NCBI GenBank assembly: GCA_014802015.1 | Contig: JAAVDB010000015.1 | Coordinates: forward strand, 7,914-40,024 | Direction of reading: 5' to 3' | Length of the DNA stretch: 32,111 bases | DNA from: Bacteroides sp. | GTDB lineage: Bacteria > Bacteroidota > Bacteroidia > Bacteroidales > Muribaculaceae | In this document: positions 6,644 to 14,725 of the stretch, in pieces | How the letters are laid out: every line of letters starts with the position of its first letter | Numbering within the stretch: the first letter of the stretch is position 1 | Notes under the pieces: model-generated | Told to the model about the DNA's origin: nothing | What the model saw: the letters and a program-made list of their open reading frames with translations, nothing else | Databases searched by the model: none | Translations under genes and position numbers: made by a program

Positions 6644-8982
6644 AATATCATAAACTTTGCGTATTTAAACAGCAACGTGCGGCCATTTGAATCATCATCC
6701 TCGAATACGACCGTCATACGCGGATCGCCCGACGTGTCAATACTCACGACCACACCGACACCGAATTTTGAATGTCTTATCCTCGTACCTTCGCTCACAG
6801 CGCTGACATCGTGCACAGAGAAATCCCCCGATGCACCTGATGACGCGGCGGGACGCGCAGTCTGCGCCTGACGCGTGGGTGCCACCGATGGGCGGCGCAC
6901 TTCGTTGATCGGACGAGCCGATCCGACCATTGACGGAGTGAATCCTGCACCTGACGTGCGCGATCTGTCACGCACTGACGATGAGGCCGATGACGTGAGG
7001 CCTGTATCGGTATCCAGATGCAGATACTGCGTATCGATGTCACCGATGAATCGTGACGGACGCGGGAACACCGTCTGCCCGTTGCGGAAACGTTGCGTTG
7101 CATAACTGATCATGCAGTATTTACGAGCTCGCGTGATGGCTACGTACAGCAGTCGTCTCTCCTCCTCGACCGCGGCGGGTGAATCCTTTGACATGGCCGA
7201 AGGGAAAAGCTCCTCCTCCACGCCGACGATAAACACATTGTCAAACTCCAGACCTTTGGCGGCATGGACGGTCATAAGCGTCACAGACTCCTCGTCAGAC
7301 GAAGCATTGGCATCCTGATCGGTCGCAAGTGACACCTCAGTCATAAAGTGACCGAGCGATGTCTCGTCACGCCCCTGCTCGACCATTCCTTCGACATATT
7401 CCTTCACACCCTTCAGCAACTCCTGAAGGTTCTCCTGCTTGGATATGCTCTCAGGCGTCCTGTCATGCAACAGCATCGAGTATAGTCCGGTCGTCTCGAT
7501 AATATGGCGTGCCACCTCGTATGCATCCTCTCCGTGGCCATTGCGTTGGATGAATCCCTCGATGAGCTCTGCAAACATGGCGAGTTTCTTCTTCGTACCC
7601 CCGTTCAGTCCGCAGTCATACACATCGGGGTGCGTTATCACCTCCCAGATGCTCACCCGTGCATCCATAGCGGCACGCGTGAGTTTACCCACAGTCGTGT
7701 CACCTATACCGCGCGCGGGAAAGTTGATGATCCTTCTCAGGGCCTCGTCATCATTAGGATTGAGTGACATGCGGAAGTAAGCAATGGCATCCTTCACCTC
7801 CTTGCGCTGATAGAATGACAGACCGCCATAGATTCTGTAAGGCACATTGCGTTTTCGCAACGACTCCTCAAGCACACGGCTCTGGGCATTGGTGCGGTAC
7901 AGGATGGCAAACTCATCATAACTGTCACCGGTCATGCGTTTGAGCTGCGACACACGACCGGCCACCAGAGCAGCCTCCTCGTAATCGCTGTAACATCGCG
8001 ACACGTCTATGAGCTTGCCGAGGTCGTTTTCCGAGTAAACGTTTTTGGGTATCTGATCACGGTTCTTGCTTATCAGACTCCCCGCAGCATTGATGATATT
8101 CTGCGTCGAACGATAGTTGCGTTCGAGTTTGAATGTCTCCAGCCCCGGGTAAGCAGCTCTCAATTCAAGTATATTACGGATATTCGCTCCGCGGAACGAA
8201 TAGATGCTCTGCGCATCATCTCCCACCACACACAGGCGCTGCGAGCCGCGGGTGATCTGATTGACGATCATGTGCTGGGCGAAATTGGTGTCCTGATACT
8301 CGTCCACGAGTACGTAGCGGAAAAACTCCTGATAATGACGGCACACATCCTCATTGTCCCTCAGCAGTATATTGGTATAATAGAGCAGATCGTCAAAATC
8401 CATGGCGTCGGCCACAGCACAACGTTCGCAGTAGATGCTGTATATCCTGTATATGTCCGGTCGCTTTGCCCGTTCGTCCGCCGCACGCAGCTCACGGTTG
8501 GCCGCATACTGTTTCGGCGATATGAGCGCATTCTTCGCCCACGATATGGCATTCTGGACAGTTGCCGGCTTGTAGACCTTATCATCAAGATTCAGCTCTT
8601 TGATTATCAGCTTGACCAAAGCCTTGCTGTCAGACGCGTCATAGATGGTGAACGAGTCCTTGAATCCTATCCGGTCGGCGTTCTGCCTGAGCAAGCGGGC
8701 AAATATGGAGTGGAACGTTCCCATCCACAGCCGTCGGGCTATGTCATGCCCCACAAGCTGCTCGATACGTTCGCGCATCTCGCGGGCTGCCTTGTTGGTG
8801 AACGTCAGCGCGAGTATGCGCCACGGCTCATAACCCTGCGCCAGCAGATGCACTATCTTATAAGTCAGCACCCTGGTCTTGCCCGATCCGGCACCGGCAA
8901 TGACAAGCTGCGGGCCGTCGCAGTATTCTACGGCCGCCCGCTGCTGTGGATTCAGTTTTCCGAGATATTCCTCCTGATTCAT
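6640..8982 (-). CDS. pcrA: UvrD/PcrA-type 3'-5' DNA helicase
   Basis: A superfamily 1A helicase of 780 aa, normal length, for nucleotide excision and mismatch repair and clearing of protein-DNA roadblocks. Motifs in order: Q motif LNPQQRAAVEY (10-20), Walker A AGAGSGKT (29-36), motif Ia LTFTNKAAREM (59-69), Walker B VDEYQDTN (226-233), motif III GDDAQSIYSFRGA (254-266), and later LMTVHAAKGLEF and VAITRARK. The C-terminus has a Pro/Ala/Ser-rich linker and a Tudor-like RNA-polymerase-binding patch (GTRIRHSKFGVGVVVSI), as in PcrA. The symbol could equally be uvrD. It overlaps both neighbours by 4 bases. Confidence 0.95.
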   Translation of the reverse strand: MNQEEYLGKLNPQQRAAVEYCDGPQLVIAGAGSGKTRVLTYKIVHLLAQGYEPWRILALTFTNKAAREMRERIEQLVGHDIARRLWMGTFHSIFARLLRQNADRIGFKDSFTIYDASDSKALVKLIIKELNLDDKVYKPATVQNAISWAKNALISPKQYAANRELRAADERAKRPDIYRIYSIYCERCAVADAMDFDDLLYYTNILLRDNEDVCRHYQEFFRYVLVDEYQDTNFAQHMIVNQITRGSQRLCVVGDDAQSIYSFRGANIRNILELRAAYPGLETFKLERNYRSTQNIINAAGSLISKNRDQIPKNVYSENDLGKLIDVSRCYSDYEEAALVAGRVSQLKRMTGDSYDEFAILYRTNAQSRVLEESLRKRNVPYRIYGGLSFYQRKEVKDAIAYFRMSLNPNDDEALRRIINFPARGIGDTTVGKLTRAAMDARVSIWEVITHPDVYDCGLNGGTKKKLAMFAELIEGFIQRNGHGEDAYEVARHIIETTGLYSMLLHDRTPESISKQENLQELLKGVKEYVEGMVEQGRDETSLGHFMTEVSLATDQDANASSDEESVTLMTVHAAKGLEFDNVFIVGVEEELFPSAMSKDSPAAVEEERRLLYVAITRARKYCMISYATQRFRNGQTVFPRPSRFIGDIDTQYLHLDTDTGLTSSASSSVRDRSRTSGAGFTPSMVGSARPINEVRRPSVAPTRQAQTARPAASSGASGDFSVHDVSAVSEGTRIRHSKFGVGVVVSIDTSGDPRMTVVFEDDDSNGRTLLFKYAKFMIL

Positions 8983-10613
8983 TTGTTGCTGAAGTCTTTG
9001 ACACGCAGATGATCGCCGGTGTCCTCGACTATCGAACGATAGTAACGCTCGTCATAACCGGGGAAGTCAGGCTTGGCGCATATACCCTCGGGGGTACGCA
9101 GGAATTTTCCATCCTTCTCCTGCTTGACATTTCCGTCAAGATACTTCACGAGCAGGAAGTCACCGAGCGACTTATAATTCTTAAGATAACGCTGTGAGGC
9201 CATCTTGGAGTGATTGCGGGCCACGGCGGCCACCTCATCCTTATCCAGTCCCTGTGCGGCGGCAAGAAGAGCCTTGACCTCGGTGTCCAGAGTCTGCTCC
9301 TCAGCGTCCTGCACCCGGCGTATATCGTCAATCATCTGACTGTAACGGTTGTAAGCCTGATTGGCCACATAGTTATTGACCCAGAACGATGAGTCCCATG
9401 ACAGCGTGAGCATATCGCCGTTGCCGTGAGCGAACTCGTAGGGCACTTCGGTAAGACAGCAATACATAGGCACATACACACAGGTGTTGGCATCATCGGT
9501 GCCGAACCAAAGGATACCCTTCATGGCTTCAGGGTGAGCGTCATTCATCTGCGACACGAACGAGAATCCGGTCTGCTGTGTGGCGATGGCGCGCTCGTTG
9601 AGATACTCCTTGCCATCGACCTCAAATGTCATCGGTCGCCAGCGGTAAGGTACCTTGTAGGGACCTGCGCCAACATCTTTGGTCATATCCATCGGAGTGC
9701 CTTCAAAATGGTCACGCATCATACGGCGCATCCCGTCCACGGTCAGTTTCTCGTCGGGCTTGACCCAAAGGGGCATTGCCTCACCCTCGGCGTCAAGAAT
9801 CCAGGGCAGATACTTGTCCATACCCTTTGCATAGCGGTTAAAGTAGCTCCACACACGGCCGTCACATCCGCGGGTCGCGGTGCCGTCGAGCACTCCGTAG
9901 GCGCGTGAGAAACTGAAGTCCTCATCCTTGCCCTTATAATAGCCCTGCTTGCGGGCGAACTCGATCACATCGGGCGAATAGAGCGTCTCCTTGTCATTGA
10001 GCGGGAACTGATGTATGCGCGGATGGTTGGCATGACCCGAGATACAGTCATCGGGCACACGGCGTGCCACCCACACGGCACCCTTCTCCTTACCTCCTTT
10101 ACCGATCAGCTCCATCACCCACGCCTCATTGGGGTCGGCGATCGAGAATGACTCACCGCTTGAATGATAGCCGTACTCGGCCACGAGATCGGTCATAATC
10201 TTGAGTGCCTCGCGCGCATTGGCTGCGCGTTCGAGCGTCACATATATCAGCGAACCGTAATCCATGATGCCGGTAGTGTCCTCAAGCTCAGGCCGTCCGC
10301 CCCAGGTGCTCTCGGCTATGGTCACGCCGAGTTCGTTCATATTGCCTACGGTAGTGTATGTACGGGCCACCTGCGGTATCTCACCGAGATACTTACCTGA
10401 GTCCCATTCATATATCTTACGCATCTCGCCCGGCTCATGAGTGCCGCCGGGATTATGGTACAGTTCGCCATACAGTGTATGGCTGTCAGCAGCGTATGTC
10501 ACCAGCACCGAACCGTCGGTCGTAGCATTCTTGCCGGCTATCAGACTCGTGCACGGATAGGCCGCTGCGGGCAGAAGCATGGCTACGCCAGCTAAAAAGG
10601 ATGAAATTCTCAT
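8979..10613 (-). CDS. Secreted C69-family dipeptidase (PepD-like)
   Basis: An Ntn-hydrolase that cleaves dipeptides in the periplasm. Residues 1-20 are a signal-like segment ending AAAYPC, and Cys21 in CTSLIAGKNATTDGS would be the N-terminal catalytic nucleophile after processing, as in peptidase family C69. NELGVTIAESTWGGRPEL and the GESFSIADPNEAWVMELIG stretch are characteristic of the family. It has 544 aa, close to Bacteroidales homologues. It heads the five-gene minus-strand unit and overlaps the pcrA start by 4 bases. A -7 box lies 40 bp upstream. It probably takes part in peptide scavenging. Confidence 0.93.
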   Translation of the reverse strand: MRISSFLAGVAMLLPAAAYPCTSLIAGKNATTDGSVLVTYAADSHTLYGELYHNPGGTHEPGEMRKIYEWDSGKYLGEIPQVARTYTTVGNMNELGVTIAESTWGGRPELEDTTGIMDYGSLIYVTLERAANAREALKIMTDLVAEYGYHSSGESFSIADPNEAWVMELIGKGGKEKGAVWVARRVPDDCISGHANHPRIHQFPLNDKETLYSPDVIEFARKQGYYKGKDEDFSFSRAYGVLDGTATRGCDGRVWSYFNRYAKGMDKYLPWILDAEGEAMPLWVKPDEKLTVDGMRRMMRDHFEGTPMDMTKDVGAGPYKVPYRWRPMTFEVDGKEYLNERAIATQQTGFSFVSQMNDAHPEAMKGILWFGTDDANTCVYVPMYCCLTEVPYEFAHGNGDMLTLSWDSSFWVNNYVANQAYNRYSQMIDDIRRVQDAEEQTLDTEVKALLAAAQGLDKDEVAAVARNHSKMASQRYLKNYKSLGDFLLVKYLDGNVKQEKDGKFLRTPEGICAKPDFPGYDERYYRSIVEDTGDHLRVKDFSNK

Positions 10614-10652
10614 ATATTGTAGATTCTATTATTTGTCATCAGAGATATAATG

Positions 10653-10660
10653 CAAAAATA
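10653..10660 (-). promoter_or_regulatory. -7 box for the C69-pcrA-nspC-GT2-radC operon
   Basis: Minus-strand TATTTTTG matches TAnnTTTG and lies 39 bp upstream of the C69 ATG. A -33 match at the right distance is not clear. It sits back to back with the -7 box of the metallopeptidase in a 129-bp divergent spacer. Confidence 0.55.
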
Positions 10661-10703
10661 ACGTTTTTTTTTGGGATTCCTTTAAACCAAAAACCTTTTT
10701 TAT

Positions 10704-10711
10704 TACTTTTG
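10704..10711 (+). promoter_or_regulatory. -7 box for the zinc metallopeptidase gene
   Basis: TACTTTTG matches TAnnTTTG and ends 31 bp before the ATG, leaving a leader of about 25 nt. No convincing -33 element is seen at 19-21 bp. Confidence 0.55.
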
Positions 10712-10742
10712 TCATTAAGACACTGTATTATTTCTTACTACA

Positions 10743-11579
10743 ATGAGACTCAACGGACGACGTCAAAGTTCAAATTTTCAAGACCGTCGCGGAGGCGGCA
10801 CAGGTTCCGGCCTCAAGATCGGAGGCGGCATAGGAGCGGTAGTGATCGCAGTCATCATCACATGGCTGTCGGGCGGCAATCCGCTCGACGTGCTCATGCA
10901 GAATGCAGGGCAGATCACTTACGGCGGTACACAGTCAGCCTACACCCCTACTGCTCAGGAGGAAGAGCTCGCGACGTTCTCCAAACAGATTCTTGCCGGC
11001 ACCGAGGATGTGTGGACCGAGCTGTTCGCCCGTCAGGGACTCGAATACGAACCGCCGACGCTCGTGCTCTACACCGGCTCGGTCAACAGCGGATGCGGCA
11101 ACGCCACCTCGCAGGTCGGCCCGTTTTATTGCTCGGCCGACCAGAGTCTGTACATAGACCTCTCATTCTTCTCCGACATGCGCAGCACCCTCGGAGCCGA
11201 CGGAGACTTTGCCTACGCATACGTCATAGCGCATGAAGTGGGCCATCACGTCCAGTATCTGCTCGGCACGCTGACCGATGCGCATGAACGGATGTCACAT
11301 CTCAGCGAGGCCGAGGCCAACCGCATCAGCGTGGCGCTCGAACTTCAGGCCGACTATTATGCCGGCGTGTGGGCCCACCACGACAACAAGATGTTTAACT
11401 CGCTTGAGCCCGGCGACATCGAGGAAGCTCTGGATGCCGCTCAGAAGATCGGTGACGATTATCTGCAGAAACGCGCACAGGGTTATGCCGTACCCGACTC
11501 ATTCACACACGGCACATCAGCCCAGCGCGAGCAGGCACTGAAATCAGGACTCCGTACGGGTGCTTTCCCTCAACGCTGA
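10743..11579 (+). CDS. YpfJ-type neutral zinc metallopeptidase
   Basis: A 278-aa membrane-tethered protein of the putative neutral zinc metallopeptidase (YpfJ) family. The N-terminus is basic and Gly-rich (MRLNGRRQSSNFQDRRGGG), then one membrane segment spans about 29-43. The extracytoplasmic domain has SGCGNATSQVGPFYCSADQS (116-135), the zinc motif HEVGHHVQ (164-171) with Glu165 catalytic, and ELQADYYAGVW (200-210), which supplies the third ligand. The substrate is unknown. Its 3' end overlaps the converging sigma-module gene by 36 bp. Confidence 0.93.
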   Translation: MRLNGRRQSSNFQDRRGGGTGSGLKIGGGIGAVVIAVIITWLSGGNPLDVLMQNAGQITYGGTQSAYTPTAQEEELATFSKQILAGTEDVWTELFARQGLEYEPPTLVLYTGSVNSGCGNATSQVGPFYCSADQSLYIDLSFFSDMRSTLGADGDFAYAYVIAHEVGHHVQYLLGTLTDAHERMSHLSEAEANRISVALELQADYYAGVWAHHDNKMFNSLEPGDIEEALDAAQKIGDDYLQKRAQGYAVPDSFTHGTSAQREQALKSGLRTGAFPQR

Positions 11580-12008
11580 TATGCCGTGACCACTCCTCCG
11601 TCCCCACGTCATGGATATAGTATAGGCATTGACAGCCGTAATTGACGCCACGACTGCAAAAATCATAAGTACAGGTATGCGCAGATCCACCGACAGGTCA
11701 TACGGATCCATCGCGAGTCCGAACGTCCGCACAATGAACGTTGCATCAGGCAACTGTATCGCTGCGACATTGTCAGCCACAAGCATATAGAGCATGGTCA
11801 GTCCTATGCCGACAAACACGCCTATGAGAGTCGCCACACCCAGCGCGCGACGCTGACGGTGCGGCATCACGGCATGACGCTCCCTCACCACCTCGACCGC
11901 ATCAAGTCCGCGGGTCACACGCGCCATAAACACGTCACTGTCCGATAGTTCGGGGTTGAATCCTGCAAACAGGTCTTTGATCTTTTCATCATCCATGGTG
12001 TCCGTCAA
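11544..12008 (-). CDS. Two-TM membrane protein downstream of ECF sigma factor, possible anti-sigma
   Basis: A 154-aa protein with a cytoplasmic-looking acidic N-terminal part (LFAGFNPELSDSDVFMARV, residues 13-31), a basic stretch, and two membrane segments (about 55-77 and 109-130) with a roughly 30-residue loop between. This layout, and its place 1 bp after an ECF sigma gene, suggest it holds the sigma factor at the membrane; that is inference, since no zinc anti-sigma (HxxxCxxC) motif is present. The FNPELSDSDVFMARV segment resembles a short helix found in other Bacteroidetes sigma partners, from memory. Its 3' end overlaps the convergent peptidase gene. Confidence 0.72.
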   Translation of the reverse strand: MTDTMDDEKIKDLFAGFNPELSDSDVFMARVTRGLDAVEVVRERHAVMPHRQRRALGVATLIGVFVGIGLTMLYMLVADNVAAIQLPDATFIVRTFGLAMDPYDLSVDLRIPVLMIFAVVASITAVNAYTISMTWGRRSGHGISALRESTRTES

Positions 12009-12009
12009 T

Positions 12010-12489
12010 TTATTTATTAGACAATAGTCCGCGCAGGTGCTCGCGCCCGCGCGACAGATGTTTGCGCACCGTCTCTTCGGTCACTCCCGTGATCGCGGCG
12101 ACCTCGCGTGCCGAGTATCCCTCCATATAGTACAGCAGCACCGATGTACGTTCATGCGGAGGGATACGGTCAAGAGCAGCATAAAGCGGTTGATAACGAA
12201 ACGACGCATCGGCGGTGTCCTGACCCGCTGCATCATGCGCCACCTCATATCCGACCGTGGCAGCGGCAGAACGGCGGTGATTGAGATAGGTGGTATAGGC
12301 TATGCGAAACAGCCACCCCTTGAATTTAGAGACGTCTCGCAGACCGTCGGCTGACAGATAAGCCTTGACATAGCTCTCCTGCGCGATGTCGTCAGCAAGA
12401 AAACTGTCACCACAGCACAAGGCGGTCAGGAAACGCCTGAGTGCTCCCTGAGTAGCCTTGACATTAGCTGTGAACTGTCCGCGATCCAT
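12010..12489 (-). CDS. ECF-type RNA polymerase sigma factor
   Basis: A 159-aa sigma-70 family member with only regions 2 and 4. Region 2 lies at about 12-75 (LADDIAQESYVKAYLSADGL, then FKGWLFRIAYTTYLNHRR, which fits 2.3-2.4). Region 4 lies at about 103-155, with LDRIPPHERTSVLLYYMEGY, then the helix-turn-helix SAREVAAITGVTEETVRKHL. No neighbouring SusC/SusD pair or FecR-like anti-sigma was seen, so it is not the usual glycan-uptake sigma. Its start shares one base with the upstream stop (TAATG). It probably responds to a signal sensed by the flanking membrane proteins. Confidence 0.93.
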   Translation of the reverse strand: MDRGQFTANVKATQGALRRFLTALCCGDSFLADDIAQESYVKAYLSADGLRDVSKFKGWLFRIAYTTYLNHRRSAAATVGYEVAHDAAGQDTADASFRYQPLYAALDRIPPHERTSVLLYYMEGYSAREVAAITGVTEETVRKHLSRGREHLRGLLSNK

Positions 12490-12911
12490 TACTCCGCACT
12501 TTCCCCGGACTGCGGTACGTTTGTACGACTCACGAAGTAGACTATCATATAGCTCGCACCGATGGCGAGGAAACCGCCACCTAACAGCAAAGCCTTCGAG
12601 ACAGGCTCTCCATTAAAGGCAAAGACGACACCGGCAATAATCGCTACCAGCCCGAGCAGCGAGAAGATGCAACCTCTCAGCAGACGACGATTCTGCACAT
12701 CGCCGCGCTCGGATCGCTGAGATTGATTCAGAGACTCTATAAGTTTATCGGCATTGACATCCGCGTTCGACTCAAGGGCCTTGATAATAATTTCAGCACG
12801 TTTATTATCGCGGTTCATTTTGAGTCTTGAAACGATCAGCACGATCGTGATCGGGAGCACCACGCATAGAAACAGAGGAAGTACAAAATCCTCAAAAATT
12901 GCTTCAGACAT
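12489..12911 (-). CDS. Three-TM membrane protein (DUF6249-like), first gene of the sigma module
   Basis: A 140-aa membrane protein with hydrophobic segments at about 8-30, 78-98 and 105-127. Between the first two lies a charged cytoplasmic stretch containing a predicted helix (KRAEIIIKALESNADVNADK, from 37). This layout fits the DUF6249 family found next to sigma factor genes in Bacteroidales; the family name is from memory. Its stop overlaps the sigma factor start by one base, so it leads the operon. It could sense envelope stress or be an unrelated passenger. Confidence 0.72.
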   Translation of the reverse strand: MSEAIFEDFVLPLFLCVVLPITIVLIVSRLKMNRDNKRAEIIIKALESNADVNADKLIESLNQSQRSERGDVQNRRLLRGCIFSLLGLVAIIAGVVFAFNGEPVSKALLLGGGFLAIGASYMIVYFVSRTNVPQSGESAE

Positions 12912-12944
12912 AATCTAATATGAATTAACTGTTTTAATTATTGG

Positions 12945-12952
12945 CAAAAATA
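12945..12952 (-). promoter_or_regulatory. -7 box for the sigma module
   Basis: Minus-strand TATTTTTG matches TAnnTTTG, 33 bp before the first ATG of the module. It looks like a housekeeping promoter, not an autoregulated one; no second promoter was found. Confidence 0.5.
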
Positions 12953-13041
12953 ACTGTTTTCAAGACGTCTCGCATATATGACACACCAAATTACCGAAAC
13001 GTGACACGCCCCGGCAAAAAATTCACCCCCAAATTATATTT

Positions 13042-13944
13042 TTATAAGGTATATGACAGCCCCGACTGCACGAACGGGGCGACTTTCTGACGGCAATTGA
13101 AATATTCCGTCCGGCCCGTCACGCCGTTCACTCGGCACGACATTTTGACGGCGATACCACCCTGAAGTGTAAAATAAAGATTGCGGGCGAGCAGACGGCG
13201 ATACTTGACCATAGGGCGGAACGACGTATATGTAAAACGACATTTCCCCGGCAATCTCTCATCATACGGCTTGAAATAGAACGACTTGACATCCACATCG
13301 GCACCCGCACTCAGCATGTCGCGCTGTGAGGGAGTATAATCTACGCCGAACATTCCGCCGTAAAGGTTTATCAGCCATCGGCTGTCGATCCTGTGACGAT
13401 ACATGAATACAAGAAATGCCGGTATTTTTGAACTGGTATTCAGCATTACGAGCGGTCCTAAGCCAAACTGTGTATCACGGTTGGCCCTCAGCATCAGTAT
13501 TCCCATCGCGAGGCCTGACACCCTTGCAAATCCACCCTGCCCCCACTCGGCATTGGCCATCGCCATTGCCATTAACGGCTTACCCCACAGGCGCGATCTG
13601 AATGTTGACGTAACCCCTGTCTGACCGAATATGTGTACACCGTTCAGACCTATCTCTCCTGCATGAAAACCGTCACTCAGATCGCCCGGTCTGAAGTTTG
13701 CCTCAACGGACTGATAGCGGGCATTCGCAGTCACTGTAAATTTACTGTTCTTGAAAAACTCATACGATGCACGGGCTGAAAAACCGTTATCCACCCGATT
13801 CCACGTATGATTGTAATCGACAGCAATATTGGTTTTGAGCATACCGTATCCACCTTCACTCGCGCTGACAGCAGCCTGAGACTGAGCCGACCCACAGTGT
13901 CCTATAAATATAATGTATGCAAGTAGCAAAAAGAATCTTCTCAT
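13042..13944 (-). CDS. Outer-membrane beta-barrel protein (DUF6268-like)
   Basis: A 300-aa exported protein with an N-terminal signal (MRRFFLLLAYIIFIGHCGSA, cleavage near 20-24). The rest is a run of alternating amphipathic strands with aromatic residues at strand ends (SARASYEFFKNSKFTVTANA, RYLINLYGG-like segments), ending in FVQSGLSYTL, which fits an outer-membrane barrel's last strand. It resembles the DUF6268 family of Bacteroidetes, from memory. The function is unknown. It is probably monocistronic, 130 bp upstream of the sigma module on the same strand. Confidence 0.72.
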   Translation of the reverse strand: MRRFFLLLAYIIFIGHCGSAQSQAAVSASEGGYGMLKTNIAVDYNHTWNRVDNGFSARASYEFFKNSKFTVTANARYQSVEANFRPGDLSDGFHAGEIGLNGVHIFGQTGVTSTFRSRLWGKPLMAMAMANAEWGQGGFARVSGLAMGILMLRANRDTQFGLGPLVMLNTSSKIPAFLVFMYRHRIDSRWLINLYGGMFGVDYTPSQRDMLSAGADVDVKSFYFKPYDERLPGKCRFTYTSFRPMVKYRRLLARNLYFTLQGGIAVKMSCRVNGVTGRTEYFNCRQKVAPFVQSGLSYTL

Positions 13945-13975
13945 CTGAAATGTCAGTATACGGGTTACTGAGAGA

Positions 13976-13983
13976 CAAAGATA
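13976..13983 (-). promoter_or_regulatory. -7 box for the outer-membrane protein gene
   Basis: Minus-strand TATCTTTG matches TAnnTTTG and ends 31 bp before the ATG. The -33 region has no TTG at the standard distance. Confidence 0.55.
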
Positions 13984-14049
13984 AATAAAATTTTAATAAG
14001 TAACTCACCCTCCGCGACATTATCGCACCATTTGGGCGAAATACGGTTG

Positions 14050-14057
14050 TAACTTTG
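14050..14057 (+). promoter_or_regulatory. -7 box for the DUF6808-like gene
   Basis: TAACTTTG matches TAnnTTTG, 37 bp before the ATG. A TTTG at 14031-14034 is only 15 bp upstream, shorter than the usual 19-21 bp spacing. Confidence 0.55.
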
Positions 14058-14094
14058 CGGCATCATCAACACAACACTCTACACTCTATCCGCT

Positions 14095-14595
14095 ATGAAA
14101 ACATTCGCCGTCACCGTCCTCGCTCTGCTTACCGGCTGCTGCATCGGCCACTATCTGATCGTCGACCGCAACCGTAATGTCATCACCTGTCCGCTCACTA
14201 TCACCGACACCGTCCGACAACTCCACACCGACACTATCTACATCACCTCGCCCACCTACACCGAGTTACGGCCATCACACGCCGTTACCCTGCCGACGCA
14301 CTCTGTCATATCGCATTGTGACTCAGATTCCGTGACATTGCTTACCACCACGCGCGTTTATTCCGACTCCAATTACCGTGCCGTGGTCAGCGGCGTGCAT
14401 CCGTCTCTCGACTCTCTGATTCTCTATCACCCCACCTGTACGGTCACGCGCACGGTGACGTGCTACACTCCGGCCACGACCTCAGCACGCACACCGTCAC
14501 GCTTCAGCCTCGGCGTCACAGCCGGTGTCACCGCCACGGCTTCGGGGCTATCTCCGGGCGTGACGCTCGGCCTGACCTATCGTTTATGGCCATAA
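14095..14595 (+). CDS. Thr-rich lipoprotein-like protein (DUF6808-like)
   Basis: A 166-aa exported protein. The signal segment ends in LLTGCC, so Cys15 fits a lipobox (LTGC). The rest is unusually rich in Thr and Ser with short beta-like repeats (TDTVRQLHTDTIYITSPTYT). The segment DSNYRAVVSGVHPSLDSLIL closely follows the pattern I remember from DUF6808 proteins of Bacteroidetes prophages and conjugative elements. The last 35 residues look like a beta-hairpin (SLGVTAGVTATASGLSPGVT) ending in an aromatic-rich tail. No phage or conjugation gene is next to it, so it may be a chromosomal relict. The function is unknown. Confidence 0.65.
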   Translation: MKTFAVTVLALLTGCCIGHYLIVDRNRNVITCPLTITDTVRQLHTDTIYITSPTYTELRPSHAVTLPTHSVISHCDSDSVTLLTTTRVYSDSNYRAVVSGVHPSLDSLILYHPTCTVTRTVTCYTPATTSARTPSRFSLGVTAGVTATASGLSPGVTLGLTYRLWP

Positions 14596-14661
14596 AACTA
14601 CTTTTTTCAGCCTTTCCCCACAGATTAATCCTATATTAATAGAATATTAACCTCCGACTGT

Positions 14662-14669
14662 TACATTTG
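14662..14669 (+). promoter_or_regulatory. -7 box for the GH2 gene
   Basis: TACATTTG matches TAnnTTTG. It lies 56 bp before the ATG, in a 130-bp AT-rich spacer. No clear -33 match. Confidence 0.5.
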
Positions 14670-14725
14670 CTTGAGATTAACCGCAACCATAAAAATTACC
14701 AAAAATCATAATACTCTGACGAGCA

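Noticed and set aside
8272..9012. Long plus-strand frame opposite the pcrA 5' part
   Set aside because: It lies wholly opposite intact helicase motifs (Walker A and B), and its product resembles no family.
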